Assembly (NCBI GenBank): GCA_900199555.1
Contig: FZQZ01000017.1
Coordinates: forward strand, 1-44,782
From: Prevotellaceae bacterium MN60
GTDB taxonomy: Bacteria > Bacteroidota > Bacteroidia > Bacteroidales > Bacteroidaceae
Direction: 5' to 3'
Length of the DNA: 44,782 bases
In this document: piece after piece, positions 16,630 to 25,824 of the stretch
Position numbering within the stretch: position 1 is the stretch's first letter
How the letters are laid out: each line of letters begins with the position of its first letter
Translations under genes and position numbers: made by a program
The notes under the pieces: model-generated
The model's database searches: none
Told to the model about the DNA's origin: nothing
What the model saw: only the letters and a program-made list of their open reading frames with translations

Positions 16630-19600
16630 TTAATATATCTTCTTGATTTCTGCGCCACGATAGTAGTGCAAGAGTATTTCATCGTAGCGATAACCTTGCT
16701 GTCCCATGACAGCTGCACCAATCTGACAGAGTCCTACTCCGTGTCCCCAACCTTTTCCTTTCAGTCGGAAACCCGTTGCGGTCTTCTCCACATCAAAGGC
16801 TGAGCTGTAAAGGTGGCTCTCGCTGAGTGCACGACGAATCTCCAACTCCTTACCAATGGTAAAGGTCTTCTTCGTACCTACTATCTTCAACTTCCAGATA
16901 CGACCACTCTTGCCTCGTTCCAGAGGTATCAAGTCTGTGATTGTACCGAAGTCATCCTTCAGCTTTTCATTGATAAGATTAGAAATCTCATCTGTCGTAT
17001 ATTCTACTGTCCAACGATAGAAGTCGTTGGTTTCTTGGTCGTAGTCGTTGAGCACCTGTGAGAGTACCGCCTTGTCGTTGGTATTGCAGAAGGGGTCTTC
17101 CACACTCACGAGATAGGGCTTCGGTGTATCTTCCCAACAGTACTGGAACTCCTCGGTCACGCCACCGCAACACTTTGAGAAGCGGGCATCACAGATTTCG
17201 TCGCCATTACAAAGTATCTGACCGCGTGTTGCTCTCAGAGCCTGTTCCACCGCACGACTGGTCTGTTTGGTGATACCCTGATAGCGCTGACAATGATCGT
17301 CTGCACACACATCAAAGATGGTATGGTCTTCACGGTCGTACCAGCGTATCAGCTCGTCGTCTTTCTTGATAAACGAGAAGAAGCCATTCTTCTGTTCCTT
17401 ATTCTCTTCACGGCGTTTCATCTGTGCCAAGAGCCATGAGCGACTAATCACTGCATGTGCTTTCAACAATTCCAAACCTGCCGTAGCCTTCATCTCACTA
17501 GAGATTACCGATGCCAGATAGCTCTCTACGGGCAGTTCGTTGATAGCTGTAATCTTGTCCGACTCTACCACCAGTCGCAGTGTTCCCAAGAACACCTGTG
17601 TCTCTTTGCGCTCCCAATGGAAATTCACACCGATAGTTACATCGTATAGTGAGAATGACGACTGCGAGGACTGGGGCGTGAAGGTCAGTGAACGATATTG
17701 GTTTCCATTCCATAGAATACCACCTTCGCAGAATTCTACCGTCTGTTCACCCTTAATAGTCTCACCCTTAGCCGTATAGGCACCATTGAGCGAGAAATGA
17801 ATCTTCTGTCCGCTGACGATACCTACTGTTACAGATGGCTGCACCCTAGACATCGTATTGCGTATCTCGCTCTTGCTATTCTTCAATTCAGTAATCACCT
17901 GCTGCATCTGCTCTGCATCGAGTGAAATCTCCTGATAGATAGAGAGCACCAGCTCTGGTGTCAGTCTGCGGAAGTCTTGTTCGCGTGGTGTAATAATCAG
18001 TCCACCCATATCCACGGCTCCCGGACTGATGATGTATTGTGCATCACCCTCAGCCGTATAGCAGTCAGGACGATGTTTACGACGAGGAAGCACCACACTC
18101 AGCAGTGCATCACCACTATTCCATGCTATAATATTCATCATCGGCTCCGTATTGTCCTCCGATGGTGGCAGACAGCGATACAACTGTTTGAATAACTGTT
18201 CATTTCTCTCTACGCTACGACTCTTTATCAAGAAGGCAGCAGCGGGATAATCTACGATATGCCAGATACCCTCATCATCATCCTGTTTAATCACCTCCAC
18301 CAGATTTCTGCTCAGTCGCTGCCATGAGCGCTGCAAAGGCATGATACCGCAGCAAACTGCCTGCAGGTGAGCATGATCGGGAGCTGAAGCACCACAACGC
18401 GGACCATTATATAATAAGGTAAGGTCGCTATTGCGCTGTGCTATCTGCAGCATCTCGCCATACATCGGCAGGATGCGCTGTGGCTGATGACGCAAGGTAG
18501 GCAAGGTGAAGTGTACGGGTAATATGGGGAATGGGTTGACCAGCAACTCATAAATACCATCTACCGTGCGATGCATCTGCTCCTTCGGACGATTCTTCGC
18601 ACAAAGGAAACAAGGACGCTCGGCAATAGACTTGGCATCAATCTTTGCACCTGTAGAACCGATGCGAGCAGGATTCCATTGGGCAGTCATCGTAAAGGTA
18701 TCTGCCACCAGTTCGGTAGTCTCTACCTGTTCCAAATCACGATAGCGCTGGCGCACCTCTTCCCACGTCTGCAACTGGCGATTGAAGAAGCGCATCAAGG
18801 GTGATTCGCTCAGCACGTCCTCCCTACCCTGATTCATCTGCTGACGGGCATGCAGCTCCATCGTACGCAGACGGTCTTTATACAGGTTGTTGGCATTGAT
18901 TTTCTCTATCGAAAGTGCCGCATCCGAGTTACCACCCCATCGGCGACAGAGATACAATTCTGAGAAGATGCGTCCGATACGATAACGACGTGAGAACATC
19001 AAGCCCAACGCATAGTCTTCACCATACGAAGTATTGGGGAATCCCACCTGACGCAATAATGGCGTAAAGAAGGCACGTGGTGCTCCTAAACCATTGATAC
19101 GCAAAGCATTGTTTGGTCCATTCTCGTCGGTCCATTCCTTATGATCTATCAGTCCTGGTGGCAGCGTATTCAACTCGAAGTCACACATGCGATACGAGCC
19201 AATCATCATCGCTGCCTTCTGCTTATAGAAGGCATCCACAATGGTTTGCAGTGTTTTATGTGATGAGTAGAGGTCGTCGCTATCCAACTGTACAGCAAAA
19301 CGACCACAATAGTTGCTCTGTATGGCCTCATTCCAACAACCACCAATACCGAGGTCGTAACGCTCAGGCACAATCACATGTAGTTTGTCTGCATGTGATG
19401 CAGACAAGCCAGACAGTATCTCCGAAGTGCCATCGGTGGAATGGTTGTCGATGACGATGACATTATACTTAAAGTTGGCCTTCTGTGAGAGTGCACTCTC
19501 CACGGCGTCCTTAATGGTTTTCTCGCGATTAAATACCGGAATAATCACTGATGCTTCCACCTCAAAGTCCTGCTCGTCGAAGTCCACCTCCTGATACAAG

Positions 19601-20304
19601 TTGGTATCTACCAGTGCATTCACGGCTTTCAGATGGGCCGTGCAAGCCTGTTCCATCTCTATTTGTACCTCGCGATTGGCAGGATTTACGTAGTCAAACT
19701 GCTTCTCTCCAGAGGCACGCAGGTCGCGCTCTTCCTCCGTATAGAGGTATTCGTTCAGATGCAGCAGACGGCCCTCACGACTCAAGAACAAGCGTAGGTC
19801 GTAGAGACCTGCATATTGATAATCACGGTCGCGATCACTCGTAGCATATTTGTGCAACAAGGAGGTACGCACCAACCATACACTACCGAAATCAAAGTCA
19901 TCGCGCAACGAACCGTCTTGATAGTCTATCACGGGGTGTGCCTTACGCACTCCCTGTTCCACCGTATATCGGTCACTATACACCATGGCAGCCTCAGCGT
20001 CGCCAGCTACCAGCATCATTCGTTCCAAAGCACTCTCACCCAGTTGTAGGGGCAGTGGTTTCAGACAAAGCAGCGCATAGGTAGCCTTGGCATGCTCGGC
20101 TATCAGCGATACGAAAGTGCTACTTGCCAGACTATCCACCACCAACAGCGTACAATCTTTGGGGGCTTCTGTCTGAGCAGCCACTTCAGCACTTACCAAT
20201 AAAAAAAGGTGCCTGACTACTCTGCTACGGCGCAACTGCTCTATGGCAGGCATCACGTCAGCTAGTGTATGACAGGCTATGAAGCAATCCGTTTTCTGTT
20301 TCAT
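16630..20304 (-). CDS. Three-module protein: glycosyltransferase 2, DUF4922/HIT-like, SpoIID/LytB
   Basis: A very large 1224-residue protein. The middle of the first half is a GT2 domain starting [15 protein letters not shown] (near 260) with the DSDD metal motif. The next module is DUF4922-like, with FLCAKNRP (a CxxC-like cysteine site), [15 protein letters not shown] and [12 protein letters not shown], a His-x-His-x-Gln triad of the HIT/galactose-1-phosphate uridylyltransferase type. The C-terminal module (about 900-1224) is SpoIID/LytB with [12 protein letters not shown] and the final [15 protein letters not shown] and YDEILLHYY segments. I chose ATG at 20304 because the longer start lies upstream of the predicted transcription start. 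No signal peptide is seen, which is odd because SpoIID domains act on peptidoglycan outside the cytoplasm. In operon with the AmpG-like gene. Confidence 0.85.
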   Translation of the reverse strand: MKQKTDCFIACHTLADVMPAIEQLRRSRVVRHLFLLVSAEVAAQTEAPKDCTLLVVDSLASSTFVSLIAEHAKATYALLCLKPLPLQLGESALERMMLVAGDAEAAMVYSDRYTVEQGVRKAHPVIDYQDGSLRDDFDFGSVWLVRTSLLHKYATSDRDRDYQYAGLYDLRLFLSREGRLLHLNEYLYTEEERDLRASGEKQFDYVNPANREVQIEMEQACTAHLKAVNALVDTNLYQEVDFDEQDFEVEASVIIPVFNREKTIKDAVESALSQKANFKYNVIVIDNHSTDGTSEILSGLSASHADKLHVIVPERYDLGIGGCWNEAIQSNYCGRFAVQLDSDDLYSSHKTLQTIVDAFYKQKAAMMIGSYRMCDFELNTLPPGLIDHKEWTDENGPNNALRINGLGAPRAFFTPLLRQVGFPNTSYGEDYALGLMFSRRYRIGRIFSELYLCRRWGGNSDAALSIEKINANNLYKDRLRTMELHARQQMNQGREDVLSESPLMRFFNRQLQTWEEVRQRYRDLEQVETTELVADTFTMTAQWNPARIGSTGAKIDAKSIAERPCFLCAKNRPKEQMHRTVDGIYELLVNPFPILPVHFTLPTLRHQPQRILPMYGEMLQIAQRNSDLTLLYNGPRCGASAPDHAHLQAVCCGIMPLQRSWQRLSRNLVEVIKQDDDEGIWHIVDYPAAAFLIKSRSVERNEQLFKQLYRCLPPSEDNTEPMMNIIAWNSGDALLSVVLPRRKHRPDCYTAEGDAQYIISPGAVDMGGLIITPREQDFRRLTPELVLSIYQEISLDAEQMQQVITELKNSKSEIRNTMSRVQPSVTVGIVSGQKIHFSLNGAYTAKGETIKGEQTVEFCEGGILWNGNQYRSLTFTPQSSQSSFSLYDVTIGVNFHWERKETQVFLGTLRLVVESDKITAINELPVESYLASVISSEMKATAGLELLKAHAVISRSWLLAQMKRREENKEQKNGFFSFIKKDDELIRWYDREDHTIFDVCADDHCQRYQGITKQTSRAVEQALRATRGQILCNGDEICDARFSKCCGGVTEEFQYCWEDTPKPYLVSVEDPFCNTNDKAVLSQVLNDYDQETNDFYRWTVEYTTDEISNLINEKLKDDFGTITDLIPLERGKSGRIWKLKIVGTKKTFTIGKELEIRRALSESHLYSSAFDVEKTATGFRLKGKGWGHGVGLCQIGAAVMGQQGYRYDEILLHYYRGAEIKKIY

Positions 20305-20327
20305 GTATTCATTTTCGTTTATTAGGT

Positions 20328-20359
20328 GCAAAGATAACATTTTCCCTGCAAATAGCCAA
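20328..20359 (-). promoter_or_regulatory. Promoter of the GT2-DUF4922-SpoIID gene
   Basis: On the minus strand TTG (20357-20359), 20 nt, TATCTTTGC (20328-20336). It decides the start codon at 20304, since the alternative ATG at 20340 lies upstream of it. Confidence 0.75.
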
Positions 20360-20418
20360 AATCCTATTAAAAGAATATAATTTTTAATTCTTAATTATTT
20401 TTTTTTAATTTATTAAAG

Positions 20419-20426
20419 TACCTTTG
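20419..20426 (+). promoter_or_regulatory. -7 box of rlmN, adjoining the start codon
   Basis: TACCTTTG ends only 4 nt before the rlmN ATG at 20431. The transcript would start at or within a few nucleotides of the ATG, giving a leaderless or nearly leaderless mRNA. No -33 TTG at 19-20 nt is visible; the upstream region is an AT tract. Confidence 0.6.
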
Positions 20427-20430
20427 CAAT

Positions 20431-21492
20431 ATGAAAATAGAAAAGACACGCCTGATAGGAATGACTCCCACCGAGCTCAAAGCGGTGGTTACAGAGTTGG
20501 GTATGCCCGCTTTCACAGCCAAGCAGATAGTACAATGGCTTTACGAAAAGCATGTTGGCACCATCGAGGAAATGACTAACCTGTCAAAGCAAAACCGACA
20601 GCTATTGGCTGAGCATTACGAGGTGGGTGCATTGGCTCCCATCGATTGTCAACGCTCTAAAGATGGCACCATCAAATACCTTTTCCCCGTCTGTTGTCAT
20701 GGCATGACAACAGACACAACCGAAAAATTCGTCGAGACGGTTTTTATTCCCGACCACGATCGTGCTACGCTATGCGTATCGTGTCAGGTAGGTTGTAAGA
20801 TGAACTGCCTGTTCTGTCAGACGGGTAAGCAAGGATGGCATGGCAATCTGACAGCAGCAGATATTCTGAATCAGATTTATGCGTTGCCAGAGGTAGACCG
20901 CCTCACCAATATTGTGTTCATGGGACAAGGAGAGCCTATGGACAACCTCGATGCGGTATTGCGCGTAACCGAGATTATGACTGCCGACTGGGGTTGGCAG
21001 TGGAGTCCTAAGCGCATCACCGTAAGCAGTGTGGGTGTACGCAACAAGCTCAAGCGATTCCTCGACGAGAGTGATTGCCACGTAGCTATCTCGATGCACT
21101 CACCCATCCACGAGCAGCGCCTGCAGCTGATGCCTGCCGAGAAGGCGATGCCACTCACCGAGACGCTCGAACTACTACGCCAGTATGATTTCACCCATCA
21201 GCGTCGTTGTTCGTTCGAATACATCTGTTTTGGTGGACTCAACGATACCCCGATGTATGCGCGCGAGATTGTCAAGTTGCTCGAAGGTCTTGAGTGTCGC
21301 GTCAATCTGATACGTTTCCACGAGATTCCGAATGTAGATTTGCCAGGCTCTGACGAGAAGCGCATGGAAGCCCTGCGCGACTATCTCACCAACCACGGCA
21401 TCACGACCACGATTCGTGCTTCTCGCGGACAGGATATCTTTGCAGCCTGTGGCCTTCTGTTCACAGCCCACCAATCCCAACAAACCCATTAA
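20431..21492 (+). CDS. rlmN: 23S rRNA (adenine-2503-C2)/tRNA methyltransferase
   Basis: Radical SAM enzyme that methylates A2503 of 23S rRNA and A37 of some tRNAs. The 353-residue protein has the RlmN N-terminal domain, the cluster motif CKMNCLFC in the SCQVGCKMNCLFCQTG segment, GQGEPMDNLD for SAM binding, and the C-terminal cysteine in DIFAACGLL that forms the transient methyl adduct. The last residues (TAHQSQQTH) are encoded by the 9-nt tandem repeat at 21467-21511, so the natural C-terminus has been extended or replaced after the conserved GLL. The start at 20431 fits the family, although it leaves almost no 5' untranslated region. Confidence 0.96.
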   Translation: MKIEKTRLIGMTPTELKAVVTELGMPAFTAKQIVQWLYEKHVGTIEEMTNLSKQNRQLLAEHYEVGALAPIDCQRSKDGTIKYLFPVCCHGMTTDTTEKFVETVFIPDHDRATLCVSCQVGCKMNCLFCQTGKQGWHGNLTAADILNQIYALPEVDRLTNIVFMGQGEPMDNLDAVLRVTEIMTADWGWQWSPKRITVSSVGVRNKLKRFLDESDCHVAISMHSPIHEQRLQLMPAEKAMPLTETLELLRQYDFTHQRRCSFEYICFGGLNDTPMYAREIVKLLEGLECRVNLIRFHEIPNVDLPGSDEKRMEALRDYLTNHGITTTIRASRGQDIFAACGLLFTAHQSQQTH

Positions 21493-21511
21493 CCCCATTA
21501 GACCCATCAAC
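21467..21511. repeat. Five 9-nt tandem units at the end of rlmN
   Basis: Units CCCACCAAT, CCCAACAAA, CCCATTAAC, CCCATTAGA and CCCATCAAC are contiguous. The first units encode the end of RlmN and the rest fill the gap before pdxA. The reverse complement of the central unit, GTTAATGGG, resembles the GTTAAGGGA-type units of the elements at 26098 and 26875. Confidence 0.8.
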
Positions 21512-21523
21512 GTAAACAACTAT

Positions 21524-22672
21524 ATGGAACAAGAAAAGAAAATTCGCGTAGCTATTACGCAAGGAGATACCAACGGTGTCGGTTACGAGGTGATATTGAA
21601 GGCCTTTGCAGACCCTACCATCCTCGAACTTTGCACACCGATTATTTATGGCTCACCCAAGATTGCCACCTACCATCGTAAGGCGCTCAATCTGGAGACC
21701 AACTTCACCACCATCAACGATGCCGAGGAGGCACGCGACGGACGCGTCAACCTGCTCAACTGCTTTGACGATGAGATAAAGATAGATTTCGGCACGCCCT
21801 CTGAAGAGGCTGGACACGCTGCATTCTGTGCGCTCGACCGTGCCATGACCGACTATCGCAAAGGACTGTACGATGTGCTCGTAACTGCTCCTATCAACAA
21901 GGCTACGATTCAGAATCCCGGATTCCACTTCCCCGGACATACGGAATATATCGAGACCAGCCTGGGTGAAGGCAAGAAGGCACTGATGATACTGATGAAC
22001 GATGTGTTGCGTGTAGCCCTCGTCACCACTCATCTGCCCATCAAAGACATTGCTAAGTCTATCACCAAAGAGGCTATCATTGAGAAGGCTACCATCTTCC
22101 ATGAGGCACTGCGTCGCGACTTTCGCATTTCTTGTCCTCGCATTGCTATCTTGGCATTAAATCCCCATGCTGGCGACGATGGTCTGCTGGGTGCTGAGGA
22201 GAAAGAGGTTATCCTGCCTGCTATCGAGCAGTTGGCAGAGAGTGGCATCCAGGCTTTCGGCCCTTATGCTGCCGATGGTTTCTTCGGTTCAGGCACCTTC
22301 GACTATTTCGATGGTGTTCTCGCCATGTATCACGATCAGGGATTGGCACCTTTCAAGACCATTGCACTCGACAATGGTGTCAACTATACCGCAGGACTGC
22401 CCATCGTGCGCACCTCTCCCGACCATGGCACCGCCTACGACATTGCCGGACAGGGCAAGGCCGACGAGAACTCACTGCGTCAGGCCATCTACACAGCCAT
22501 TGATATCTTCCGCAATCGTAAGAACTACGATGAGCCCTTGGCAAGCCCTCTGCCCAAGCTCTTCCACGAGAAGCGTGAAGACGGCAACAAGGCTCGTTTT
22601 GCGCAGCCTCGCCCTAAAGATATCTTCAAGAAAGAGAAGCCTGCCAAGCCCGAAACAATAGCAGAAAGTTAA
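21524..22672 (+). CDS. pdxA: 4-hydroxythreonine-4-phosphate dehydrogenase
   Basis: NAD-dependent enzyme of the DXP-dependent pyridoxal 5'-phosphate pathway. The 382-residue protein has the motifs of the PdxA family: ITQGDTNGVGYEV at the start, HFPGHTEYI, LNPHAGDDG and MYHDQGLAPFK with the metal-binding histidines, and TSPDHGTAYDIAG near the end. It carries an extra charged C-terminal tail of about 30 residues (HEKREDGNKARF onward). I chose ATG at 21524 because the upstream frame runs through rlmN and its tandem repeat. It follows rlmN by 31 nt and is probably co-transcribed. Confidence 0.96.
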   Translation: MEQEKKIRVAITQGDTNGVGYEVILKAFADPTILELCTPIIYGSPKIATYHRKALNLETNFTTINDAEEARDGRVNLLNCFDDEIKIDFGTPSEEAGHAAFCALDRAMTDYRKGLYDVLVTAPINKATIQNPGFHFPGHTEYIETSLGEGKKALMILMNDVLRVALVTTHLPIKDIAKSITKEAIIEKATIFHEALRRDFRISCPRIAILALNPHAGDDGLLGAEEKEVILPAIEQLAESGIQAFGPYAADGFFGSGTFDYFDGVLAMYHDQGLAPFKTIALDNGVNYTAGLPIVRTSPDHGTAYDIAGQGKADENSLRQAIYTAIDIFRNRKNYDEPLASPLPKLFHEKREDGNKARFAQPRPKDIFKKEKPAKPETIAES

Positions 22673-22711
22673 ATTTCTGCCAAAGTGTGCCATTATGTCA
22701 GATTTTCTTTG

Positions 22712-22719
22712 TACCTTTG
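22712..22719 (+). promoter_or_regulatory. -7 box of the sigma-54 activator / lptE unit
   Basis: TACCTTTG followed by C, 88 nt before the ATG at 22808. No clear TTG at 19-20 nt. The leader between contains a large hairpin. Confidence 0.6.
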
Positions 22720-22729
22720 CAGCCTGACG

Positions 22730-22794
22730 GCTGCGAAGCTGCTCACGCTCAGCAATTGAGGACTATTTCCTCATTGCTTTCGCTTAATCGCAGC
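22730..22794 (+). repeat. Hairpin repeat in the leader of the sigma-54 activator
   Basis: Outer stem GCTGCGA (22730-22736) with TCGCAGC (22788-22794), inner stem AGCAATTGAGG (22751-22761) with CCTCATTGCT (22769-22778). It contains GCTCACGCTCAGCA and CGCTTAATCGCAGC, both recurring with one change at 43345-43399, so it is a dispersed element as well as a 5' untranslated hairpin. Confidence 0.75.
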
Positions 22795-22807
22795 TTTGTC
22801 CGCTAAA

Positions 22808-24046
22808 ATGAGAACAACCGAGTTACAGAGCATCAAGCAGCGCTACAATATCGTAGGTAACTGCGAAGCATTGAATCGCGCACTCGACGTCGCTTTACAA
22901 GTGGCGCCGACAGATCTTAGTGTACTCATTGTGGGCGAAAGCGGTGTGGGTAAGGAGATTATCCCTCGTGTTATTCACGACAATTCGCCACGTCGTCGCG
23001 AGAAGTATTTTGCCATCAACTGTGGCTCTATCCCCGAAGGTACAATCGATTCTGAGCTCTTTGGACACGTAAAGGGTTCATTTACTGGTGCCATCAACGA
23101 TTCACCCGGTTATTTTGGTGTAGCCAACAAGGGTACACTGTTCCTCGATGAGGTGGGCGAACTGCCTATGGCTACTCAGGCACGTCTGTTGCGTGTGTTG
23201 GAGAATGGCGAATACATCCCCGTAGGTGCTACCGAGGTTCGCAAGACCGATGTACGCATTGTTGCAGCCACCAATGTCAATATCCGACAGGCCATCAGCG
23301 AGGGTCGCTTCCGCGAAGACCTCTACTATCGTCTTAATCAGGTACCCGTACAGATGCCTCCACTGCGTGAGCGCGGTGAAGACATCGTCTTGTTGTTCCG
23401 CCTCTTTGCCTTGCAAATGGCAGAGAAATACCGCATGGACAAGGTGGTACTGACTGACGAGGCTAAACATCTGCTGATGCGCTACAAGTGGCCAGGCAAT
23501 GTGCGCCAGCTGAAGAATATCACTGAGCAAATCAGTATTCTCAGCACCGATCGTCAGATTACCCCCGAGATTCTTGCCCGTTTCATTCCTCAGGATCAGG
23601 AGACCACCCAGTTGGCCACCATCCATTCCGAGGGTGAGCACTCTTTCGAGAACGAGCGCGAGATACTCTACAAGATACTCTTCGAGCTCCGCAGCAATGT
23701 CAACGACATGCGTCGCGAGATGAGCACGATGAAGAAGCAGTTGGAAGATGTCAAGGGTGCCACCCCTACGCAGCTCTCCACTGTCAACTCACAGTTGTCA
23801 ACAGTCACCTCTCAGCTATCCACCCTCAACTCTCAGCTATCCACGCTCCCCTCTGCCGAGGATGCCGTTGCCGAAGAGTATGTAGAGCCTGAGATGGAGA
23901 GCCTCAACCTCAATGACCTCAGCAGACAGATGTTGGAAAAGGCATTAGAGCGCAATGGTGGCAATCGTAAGAAGGCAGCGCTGGAGCTGGGCATCAGCGA
24001 CCGTACCCTATACAGAAGATTAAAACAATATGGTTTGGACAAGTAA
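22808..24046 (+). CDS. Sigma-54-dependent transcriptional activator (no receiver domain)
   Basis: AAA+ ATPase that opens sigma-54 promoters, 412 residues. Only about 25 residues precede the central domain, so there is no receiver or sensor domain. Walker A is GESGVGKE, the sigma-54 contact loop is GSFTGA (in KGSFTGAINDS), Walker B is GTLFLDEVGELP, and the arginine-finger region lies in FREDLYYRLNQVP. A coiled region is followed by four 7-residue repeats of the type QLSTVNS (encoded at 23771-23854), then the C-terminal Fis-type helix-turn-helix (KKAALELGISDRTLYRRLKQYGL). The stop overlaps the lptE start by 17 nt, which suggests coupling of the two genes. Regulation may depend on protein level or an unknown partner. 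Confidence 0.93.
   Translation: MRTTELQSIKQRYNIVGNCEALNRALDVALQVAPTDLSVLIVGESGVGKEIIPRVIHDNSPRRREKYFAINCGSIPEGTIDSELFGHVKGSFTGAINDSPGYFGVANKGTLFLDEVGELPMATQARLLRVLENGEYIPVGATEVRKTDVRIVAATNVNIRQAISEGRFREDLYYRLNQVPVQMPPLRERGEDIVLLFRLFALQMAEKYRMDKVVLTDEAKHLLMRYKWPGNVRQLKNITEQISILSTDRQITPEILARFIPQDQETTQLATIHSEGEHSFENEREILYKILFELRSNVNDMRREMSTMKKQLEDVKGATPTQLSTVNSQLSTVTSQLSTLNSQLSTLPSAEDAVAEEYVEPEMESLNLNDLSRQMLEKALERNGGNRKKAALELGISDRTLYRRLKQYGLDK
23771..23854 (+). repeat. In-frame 4 x 21-nt repeat (12 x 7 nt) within the sigma-54 activator
   Basis: Four units of 21 nt encode QLSTVNS, QLSTVTS, QLSTLNS and QLSTLPS. Each is made of three 7-nt subunits of the type CAACTCT or CAGCTAT, so the reading frame is kept only for multiples of three. 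The linker lies between the AAA+ domain and the DNA-binding domain. Confidence 0.85.
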
Positions 24047-24548
24047 ACTGCGCACCACCCTCTGCCTCGTAGTCCTCGTACTACTTTCGGCTTGCTCCGT
24101 GAGCTATAAGTTCAACGGTGCCAGCATCGACTATTCCAAAACCAAGACCATACAGATTGCCGAGTTCCCCATTCGTTCCAGCTATGTATGGGGACCCATG
24201 GGCCCACTGTTCAACAATGAATTGAAAGACCACTTCGCCAGTCATACTCGCCTGATACAGGTGAAACAGAATGGCGACCTGAAGATAGAAGGCGAAATCA
24301 CTCAGTACCAGCAGCGCAACAAGTCTGTTAGCGCTGAGGGCTACTCTGCTCAGACAGAGCTCTCCATGACCGTGAACGTACGCTTCACCAATAACAAGAA
24401 GCACTCTGAAGACTTCGAGCGCCAGTTTACTGCCACGGCCACCTACGAGACCACTCAGTCGCTGAACTCCGTACAAGAGGAACTCGTCACACAGATGACC
24501 AAAGACCTCTGCGACCAGATTTTCAATGCTACCGTTGCCAACTGGTAA
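24030..24548 (+). CDS. lptE: LPS-assembly lipoprotein LptE
   Basis: Outer-membrane lipoprotein that plugs and supports LptD during lipopolysaccharide insertion. The 172 residues have a signal peptide with lipobox LLSAC (Cys near residue 22), SVSYKFNGASIDY and a predicted beta-alpha-beta fold of the LptE/RlpB type. The Bacteroidetes form is recognised by SYKFNG and by WGPMGPLFNNELKDHF. It starts 17 nt before the end of the sigma-54 activator gene, and the same arrangement is expected to give translational coupling. Confidence 0.88.
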   Translation: MVWTSKLRTTLCLVVLVLLSACSVSYKFNGASIDYSKTKTIQIAEFPIRSSYVWGPMGPLFNNELKDHFASHTRLIQVKQNGDLKIEGEITQYQQRNKSVSAEGYSAQTELSMTVNVRFTNNKKHSEDFERQFTATATYETTQSLNSVQEELVTQMTKDLCDQIFNATVANW

Positions 24549-24562
24549 GGCGCGCTACGCTA

Positions 24563-24604
24563 GAGAATAGAGAAGAGTGAATAGTGAATAGAGAATAGAG
24601 AATA
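24563..24604. repeat. Six 7-nt tandem units upstream of the TPR-type gene
   Basis: Contiguous units GAGAATA, GAGAAGA, GTGAATA, GTGAATA, GAGAATA and GAGAATA between lptE and the next gene. They end 5 nt before the start codon at 24610, so the units form the ribosome-binding region; the copy number could alter translation. Confidence 0.8.
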
Positions 24605-24609
24605 GATAT

Positions 24610-25344
24610 ATGGAATTAACGGAACTCATCAACCACCCCGAACGACTCGACCGCGACACGCTGTACGAGCTTCGCTCTATGCTGGCACTCAATCCGTATT
24701 TCCAGACGGCACGCCTGCTCATGCTGCAGAATCTATACCTGCTCCATGATGCCGCATTCGACGAAGAGCTCCGCCGTGCCGCCCTCTATATCACCGACCG
24801 TAAAGTCATCTTTAATATGGTAGAAGCTGCTCACTACCAGTTGCGCAAGCAGACGCATGCAGCACCCTCGACCACTCAGCCTCAAAAGGCTAACGAGAGT
24901 CGCACCGTGGCCCTCATCGACACCTTCCTCGATTCTATTCCCGAAGACGATGAGCCACGCGAAAAGAAGCGCCGCCCCACCCCTGCAGATGCTGCTATCG
25001 ACTATGTAGCCTATCTGTTGGAGACGGAGATGGGCGATGAGCAGGAAGATGCGCCACAATTGAAAGGTCACGACCTTATCGATACCTTCTTACAACAAGA
25101 AAAGGGGCGCATACAGCTAAGCGAGCTCCCCGAAGAGACGCCCGATGAAAGCGAACAAGACGACGATACCGACGAAGAGTACTTCACCGAGACGCTTGCC
25201 CGCATCTACATCAAACAAGGGCGCTATCAGAAGGCCCTCGACATCATCAATCGACTCAGTGCTAAGTATCCCAAGAAGAATGCCTACTTCGCTGACCAGA
25301 TTCGATTCCTCGAGAAGCTGATTATCAATAGCAAGAAAAAGTAA
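24610..25344 (+). CDS. TPR-like protein of unknown function
   Basis: The 244-residue protein is soluble, charged and mostly helical. The C-terminal segment (ETLARIYIKQGRYQKALDIINRLSAKYPKKNAYFADQIRFLEKL) is one clear tetratricopeptide motif. The N-terminal part (MELTELINHPERLDRDTLYELRSMLALNPYFQTARLLMLQNLY) is also helical and typical of a Bacteroidetes-specific family placed between lptE and secG. The middle is acidic and probably disordered. It probably mediates protein contacts; its role is unknown. Neighbouring lptE and secG hint at envelope biogenesis. Confidence 0.85.
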   Translation: MELTELINHPERLDRDTLYELRSMLALNPYFQTARLLMLQNLYLLHDAAFDEELRRAALYITDRKVIFNMVEAAHYQLRKQTHAAPSTTQPQKANESRTVALIDTFLDSIPEDDEPREKKRRPTPADAAIDYVAYLLETEMGDEQEDAPQLKGHDLIDTFLQQEKGRIQLSELPEETPDESEQDDDTDEEYFTETLARIYIKQGRYQKALDIINRLSAKYPKKNAYFADQIRFLEKLIINSKKK

Positions 25345-25385
25345 AAACAGAAAATAAATAATTCAAAATTAAAAATTAAAAAACT

Positions 25386-25769
25386 ATGTACACATTATTT
25401 GTAATTCTTATCGTGGTTGCAGCCATACTGATGATTGGTATTGTGCTCATCCAGGAGTCAAAGGGCGGTGGTCTGTCTTCAAGCTTCGCCTCTTACAATC
25501 AGATTGGCGGTGTTCGCAAGACCACAGACTTCATTGAGAAGGCTACATGGGGTCTAGCTGTTGCTATGGTAGCTATTAGCATTGTTTGCGCATGGGTAGC
25601 TCCTAACGCTGCTGCTGATTCTTCAGTTATGGAGAACATCGAGAACCCTGTTACTAACCCCAACAACCTTCCTGGTTTTGGTGCTAGTCAGACCAAGGAT
25701 GCTGCTGCTCCTGCAGCTGAGGCTCCCGCAAAGGAAGCTCCTGCAGCCCCTGCAGAGCCCGCTAACTAA
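25386..25769 (+). CDS. secG: Preprotein translocase subunit SecG
   Basis: Small subunit of the SecYEG channel, 127 residues. There are two transmembrane helices (about 2-22 and 53-75), the conserved LIQESKGGGLSSSF between them and the GGVRKTTDFIEKATW segment before the second helix. The C-terminal 40 residues are an Ala/Pro/Glu-rich tail made of low-complexity repeats (APAAEAPAKEAPAAPAEPAN), longer than in E. coli but common in Bacteroidetes. Codons in this gene look optimised for high expression. Confidence 0.94.
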   Translation: MYTLFVILIVVAAILMIGIVLIQESKGGGLSSSFASYNQIGGVRKTTDFIEKATWGLAVAMVAISIVCAWVAPNAAADSSVMENIENPVTNPNNLPGFGASQTKDAAAPAAEAPAKEAPAAPAEPAN

Positions 25770-25785
25770 AGTTTTTGCGAAAAAA

Positions 25786-25824
25786 GTACGGGAATAATTT
25801 GGTCAATCCAAATTTTTCCCGTAC
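25786..25824. promoter_or_regulatory. Palindrome overlapping the tRNA-His promoter
   Basis: GTACGGGAA-T-AATTTGG (25786-25802) and CCAAATT-T-TTCCCGTAC (25808-25824) form 16 base pairs with one T-T mismatch and a 5-nt loop. It lies after the secG stop and covers the promoter from its -33 region into the first bases of its -7 box. A T-run is missing on the plus strand, so it may be an operator rather than a terminator. Confidence 0.6.
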
